From contig JAISZQ010000221.1 in assembly GCA_031269165.1 (NCBI GenBank), positions 1-6,700 of the forward strand: a stretch of 6,700 nucleotides of DNA, in the 5' to 3' direction. This document shows positions 4,661-6,700 of the stretch, piece after piece. Source of the stretch: Spirochaetaceae bacterium. GTDB taxonomy: Bacteria; Spirochaetota; Spirochaetia; Treponematales; Breznakiellaceae. A program made the position numbers and the translations under genes. A model generated the notes under the pieces. That model did not search any database. It was not told the DNA's origin and was given only the letters and a program-made list of their open reading frames with translations. How positions within the stretch are numbered: position 1 is the stretch's first letter; each line of letters opens with the position of its first letter.

Positions 4661-4959
4661 GCGATGACTTGAACGCCGAGGCGGCGGACGCTATACTGGA
4701 TGAAAGCGGGGAGTATAAGACAGAACTGGGCGCGTATAGGTACACCCTGTTAATAGCCAACCCGAAAATTTTCGAGGAGGTATATCGAATGGGGAACAAG
4801 AAAGCAGAGTGAGATGAAGTGCTGGAAAGGCTCGGACTGACCACCGCGTAGGAGAAACGTAGCGAGGCCAGAGGCGAGAAAACCGCATGGGAAAAATTTG
4901 TTGCGCTATGGAAACAGGGGAGTAGTGGCGTACCGTTTGCGTCCGGCGGGAAAGTTTAA
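4651..4959 (+). pseudogene. Truncated, stop-interrupted remnant of an unidentified protein gene
   Basis: From the edge of the repeat array one frame reads as clear protein (Asp-Asp-Leu-Asn-Ala-Glu-Ala-Ala-Asp, then Tyr-Arg-Tyr-Thr-Leu-Leu-Ile-Ala-Asn-Pro-Lys-Ile-Phe-Glu-Glu-Val). It meets TGA at 4810-4812 and then continues in the same frame as Asp-Glu-Val-Leu-Glu-Arg-Leu-Gly-Leu. It meets TAG at 4849-4851 and continues again with Glu-Ala-Arg-Gly-Glu and Ala-Trp-Glu-Lys-Phe-Val-Ala-Leu-Trp-Lys-Gln-Gly before TAA at 4957. The 5' end is lost at the array. The charged C-terminus reminds me of abundant Treponema proteins distantly related to Rpn/PD-(D/E)XK nuclease-type transposases, but no catalytic residues remain and the family is not certain. 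Its end lies within 2 bases of the next gene's start. Confidence 0.6.
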
Positions 4960-4960
4960 G

Positions 4961-5896
4961 GTGAAAAACCGTGTTAATTTGGATATAAACCGGCCGGAAG
5001 AAGCGGCGTTGGTTTTCAAAGCGCTCTCATCGCCGGTGCGGCTGAAAATGCTTTGCATCATCGCGGAAAATCCATCCATCAATATTAGCGAGCTGGCGGA
5101 CCAATTCGGCCTTCCCCTTTCTTCCGCCGCTCTGCACATCAAGGTTCTTGAGGAAGCGGGCCTTATTTTTATTCAAAAAAAACCAGGATTGCGGGGAACT
5201 CAAAAATCCTGCGCGGTACTCATAGAAGATCTGTATTTTAACGTGTTTCACCGGGACAAAACCAAACAGCAAACCAAAGACGTGGGGTACAGTATGCCCC
5301 TGGGGAACTATTTCGATTGTTCTGTCGCCAAGCCCTGCGGAATCGCGGGAAAACGCACCTATATTGGCATAGAGGACTCAAGCAATTCCTTTTTCAGCCC
5401 AAACCGGATTCACGCCCAACTGGTGTGGTTCGCTTCGGGATTTCTTGAATACCGCTTTCCAAACCACATCCTGAAACCGGAAAAAGTTTTGGAGGTGCGT
5501 TTTTCGTTTGAGGTTTGTTCGGAAGCGGCAGGCTACAACAACGACTGGCCCAGTGACATAACCATTTGGATTAACCACCGGGAAGTCTACACGTTCCGTT
5601 GCGCCGGCGATTACGGCGATAAACGGGGTATTTACAATCCAGACTGGTGGCCAAACGGCGCGACCCAATACGGGGAACTGCATCATCTGGAAATTAACGC
5701 GCAAGGCTGTTTCGGTGACGGGAGAAAGACTTCTGATTTAACGATGCAAACGCTGAACGTAACCAAAGGAGACTACATCTCTTTTAAAATCGGGGTCAAG
5801 GAAGACAGCGAATATGTCGGCGGCATCAATATTTTTGGAGAACATTTCGGCAATTTCAAGCAGAATATCAAAATGTCCGCAAAACTGGAACAGTAA
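4961..5896 (+). CDS. ArsR-type winged-helix transcriptional regulator with large C-terminal domain (COG4189-like)
   Basis: The 311-residue product starts with an ArsR/HTH_20-like winged helix (about residues 12-90): Phe-Lys-Ala-Leu-Ser-Ser-Pro-Val-Arg-Leu-Lys-Met-Leu, then a helix-turn-helix at about 41-68 ending Leu-Glu-Glu-Ala-Gly-Leu-Ile. A 200-residue second domain follows, rich in Trp, Tyr, Phe and Gly. It includes Pro-Leu-Gly-Asn-Tyr-Phe-Asp (113-119), Ala-Gly-Tyr-Asn-Asn-Asp-Trp-Pro-Ser-Asp-Ile-Thr (190-201) and an Asn-Pro-Asp-Trp-Trp-Pro motif. This architecture matches a regulator family I recall beside sugar-utilisation genes in Firmicutes and spirochaetes, where the second domain probably senses a small ligand; here no sugar gene is adjacent. 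The classic ArsR metal-binding Cys-x-Cys pair is absent. GTG 4961 is preferred because the leading residues then match relatives. Longer TTG/GTG starts (4898, 4925) run through the upstream pseudogene. No strong promoter or ribosome site was seen. Confidence 0.8.
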   Translation: MKNRVNLDINRPEEAALVFKALSSPVRLKMLCIIAENPSINISELADQFGLPLSSAALHIKVLEEAGLIFIQKKPGLRGTQKSCAVLIEDLYFNVFHRDKTKQQTKDVGYSMPLGNYFDCSVAKPCGIAGKRTYIGIEDSSNSFFSPNRIHAQLVWFASGFLEYRFPNHILKPEKVLEVRFSFEVCSEAAGYNNDWPSDITIWINHREVYTFRCAGDYGDKRGIYNPDWWPNGATQYGELHHLEINAQGCFGDGRKTSDLTMQTLNVTKGDYISFKIGVKEDSEYVGGINIFGEHFGNFKQNIKMSAKLEQ

Positions 5897-6076
5897 TCAC
5901 GGTTTACCGCGAATGAACGGGGAAATGACGGCGGATTCTTCGGGAACCATGAGGTTCGTGAGAACGCGCCGTTTTCCATTATCCATTCACCGAGGTAACA
6001 GGCCGGTATGCCGGGTGGGTGGTATAGATGAAGAAGTTCGTATATGCGGTAGTTAAGCAAAATGCATCAAAATTGC
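5897..6076. other. Spacer between regulator and exported-protein gene
   Basis: No credible gene. The first ~60 bp (5895-5950) loosely resemble, in inverted orientation, the front of the dispersed repeat at 240/607 (CGGTTTACCGCG... versus its CGG.TAACCG block). Imperfect inverted arms (GAATGAACGGGGAAATGACG near 5911 and CCGTTTTCCATTATCCATTC near 5969) could fold into a weak long hairpin that might end the regulator transcript. Confidence 0.4.
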
Positions 6077-6105
6077 TTGACAAAAGCATGAAAATAATGT
6101 ATATT
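6077..6105 (+). promoter_or_regulatory. Strong sigma70-type promoter
   Basis: TTGACA at 6077-6082, a 17-bp spacer, and TATATT at 6100-6105 (five of six matches). The predicted transcription start, about 7 bases after the -10 box, falls on or next to the ATG at 6112, leaving essentially no 5' leader. Confidence 0.68.
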
Positions 6106-6111
6106 CAGAAC

Positions 6112-6543
6112 ATGGTAAAGAAATTGACGTTATTAGTAATACTCACGCTCTCTTATCGAATAAATGCTTTTGCAATAGGAATCGGTGAAAAGGAATATTA
6201 TTTTGATGAACAGCCTTCATATAGCATTTTATGCTCCAAAGATGACGTTATAAAAAAATTAGACAAGATTTTATCTCGTTCAACAAGAATTCGTTTGTCA
6301 AGAGAAACGGAGATTTTTCATGTCCAGTTTAGATCGCAGCCTTTTATAGAATTACCCAAACAGCCTATTTTTAATGCAGGTTTTTATGACGGGGATATTG
6401 CGGGAACTTTTTATTTTAATTTTATATATCATGAAGAAAATAAAACAATTACACTTGTTTCTGGAAAAATAGCAACAAACGAAAATAATTTTCCGAGCGA
6501 TGATGTCTTTATGAGTACATTTGAGACCAATATTATAGATTGA
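6112..6543 (+). CDS. Small exported protein of unknown function
   Basis: I do not recognise the family. From ATG 6112 it encodes 143 residues. It begins Met-Val-Lys-Lys followed by a hydrophobic stretch (residues 5-15) and Asn-Ala-Phe-Ala, a typical signal-peptidase-I site after Ala21, so export to the periplasm or beyond is expected. There is no lipobox Cys. The mature part is a mix of charged and aromatic residues, with a Phe/Tyr-rich stretch (Gly-Phe-Tyr-Asp-Gly-Asp-Ile-Ala-Gly-Thr-Phe-Tyr-Phe-Asn-Phe) suggestive of a small beta-rich fold. An upstream in-frame ATG at 6028 would add 28 residues. It is disfavoured because it precedes the promoter at 6077-6105 and buries the signal peptide. 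No Shine-Dalgarno site precedes 6112. The gene is much more AT-rich than the rest of the window, hinting at a different origin. Confidence 0.65.
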   Translation: MVKKLTLLVILTLSYRINAFAIGIGEKEYYFDEQPSYSILCSKDDVIKKLDKILSRSTRIRLSRETEIFHVQFRSQPFIELPKQPIFNAGFYDGDIAGTFYFNFIYHEENKTITLVSGKIATNENNFPSDDVFMSTFETNIID

Positions 6544-6544
6544 G

Positions 6545-6575
6545 GCTGTTCCAAAACTTCAGTTTTTGGAACAGC
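6545..6575. terminator. Stem-loop 1 after the exported-protein gene
   Basis: GCTGTTCCAAAA (6545-6556) pairs perfectly with TTTTGGAACAGC (6564-6575), loop CTTCAGT. It starts one base after the TGA stop. Only TT follows, so termination is plausible by position but lacks a U tract. Its arms resemble those of stem-loop 3. Confidence 0.55.
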
Positions 6576-6590
6576 TTCCTGAGATTTAGG

Positions 6591-6620
6591 GGAAAAACTG
6601 GGCTTTTGACCAGTTTTTCC
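6591..6620. repeat. Stem-loop 2
   Basis: GGAAAAACTGG (6591-6601) pairs perfectly with CCAGTTTTTCC (6610-6620) across an 8-nt loop. The sequence is unrelated to its two neighbours. Confidence 0.6.
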
Positions 6621-6622
6621 AA

Positions 6623-6660
6623 GAGCTTGTCCAAAACTAACCGAGTTTTGGAACAAGCTC
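6623..6660. repeat. Stem-loop 3
   Basis: GAGCTTGTCCAAAACT (6623-6638) pairs with AGTTTTGGAACAAGCTC (6644-6660) with one bulged A and an AACCG loop. It shares CCAAAACT/AGTTTTGGAACA with stem-loop 1. An AT-rich stretch follows to the window end, possibly upstream of another gene. Confidence 0.6.
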
Positions 6661-6700
6661 AAATAATAATATAAAAGCGTTTTCGATCCGGCAGTATTAT

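Noticed and set aside
5773..6060. Minus-strand open frame of 95 codons after the regulator
   Set aside because: It runs antisense into the regulator and through repeat-like sequence, with no start signal or family match.
1..6700. tRNA, rRNA or riboswitch genes
   Set aside because: No cloverleaf with TTCRA-type loop, rRNA block or known riboswitch core was recognised by reading; a covariance-model scan was not possible here.

Overview
This window looks like chromosomal DNA from a spirochaete, most likely a Treponema-like organism. The lineage is inferred from the scpA-scpB-rluB order, a spirochaete-style lipoprotein, and repeat-choked intergenic spaces of a kind I associate with host-associated treponemes. 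Base composition is moderately GC-rich, except for a clearly AT-rich segment after about 6050.

Layout. 1-285: the C-terminal end of a REP-associated (IS200-like, Y1/HUH) tyrosine transposase, cut by the window edge. 286-1200: no credible gene, only nested repeats (a dispersed ~110 bp repeat, a 96 bp palindromic element, a tandem array of ~65 bp units, and a 32 bp repeat module). 1207-3973: the housekeeping core. A good sigma70-type promoter drives a small alanine-rich lipoprotein (DUF4398-like), followed with almost no spacing by scpA, scpB and rluB. ScpA and ScpB are the non-SMC partners of the SMC condensin. RluB is a 23S rRNA pseudouridine synthase. The four genes form one tight, partly overlapping operon. 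3970-4650: a second repeat complex. It contains the same 32 bp module, ~65 bp units and palindromic element as the left side, in inverted orientation and mirror-image order, so the operon sits inside a composite inverted repeat. A 103-nt structured palindrome and an 11-G tract are added here. 4651-4959: a 5'-truncated pseudogene with two in-frame stops. 4961-5896: an ArsR-type winged-helix regulator with a large tryptophan- and aromatic-rich C-terminal domain. 5897-6111: spacer with a strong promoter. 6112-6543: an AT-rich gene for a small exported protein of unknown function, possibly translated from a leaderless mRNA. 6545-6660: three consecutive stem-loops.

I do not see a defence system, CRISPR array, prophage or biosynthetic cluster. 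The most unusual feature is the repeat architecture: mirror-image composite arrays around an essential operon, with palindromic elements at the same internal position in both arms and repeats that supply stop codons to neighbouring genes. Most gene calls are ordinary. Start codons of scpA, rluB, the regulator and the last gene are inferences and are discussed in each entry.
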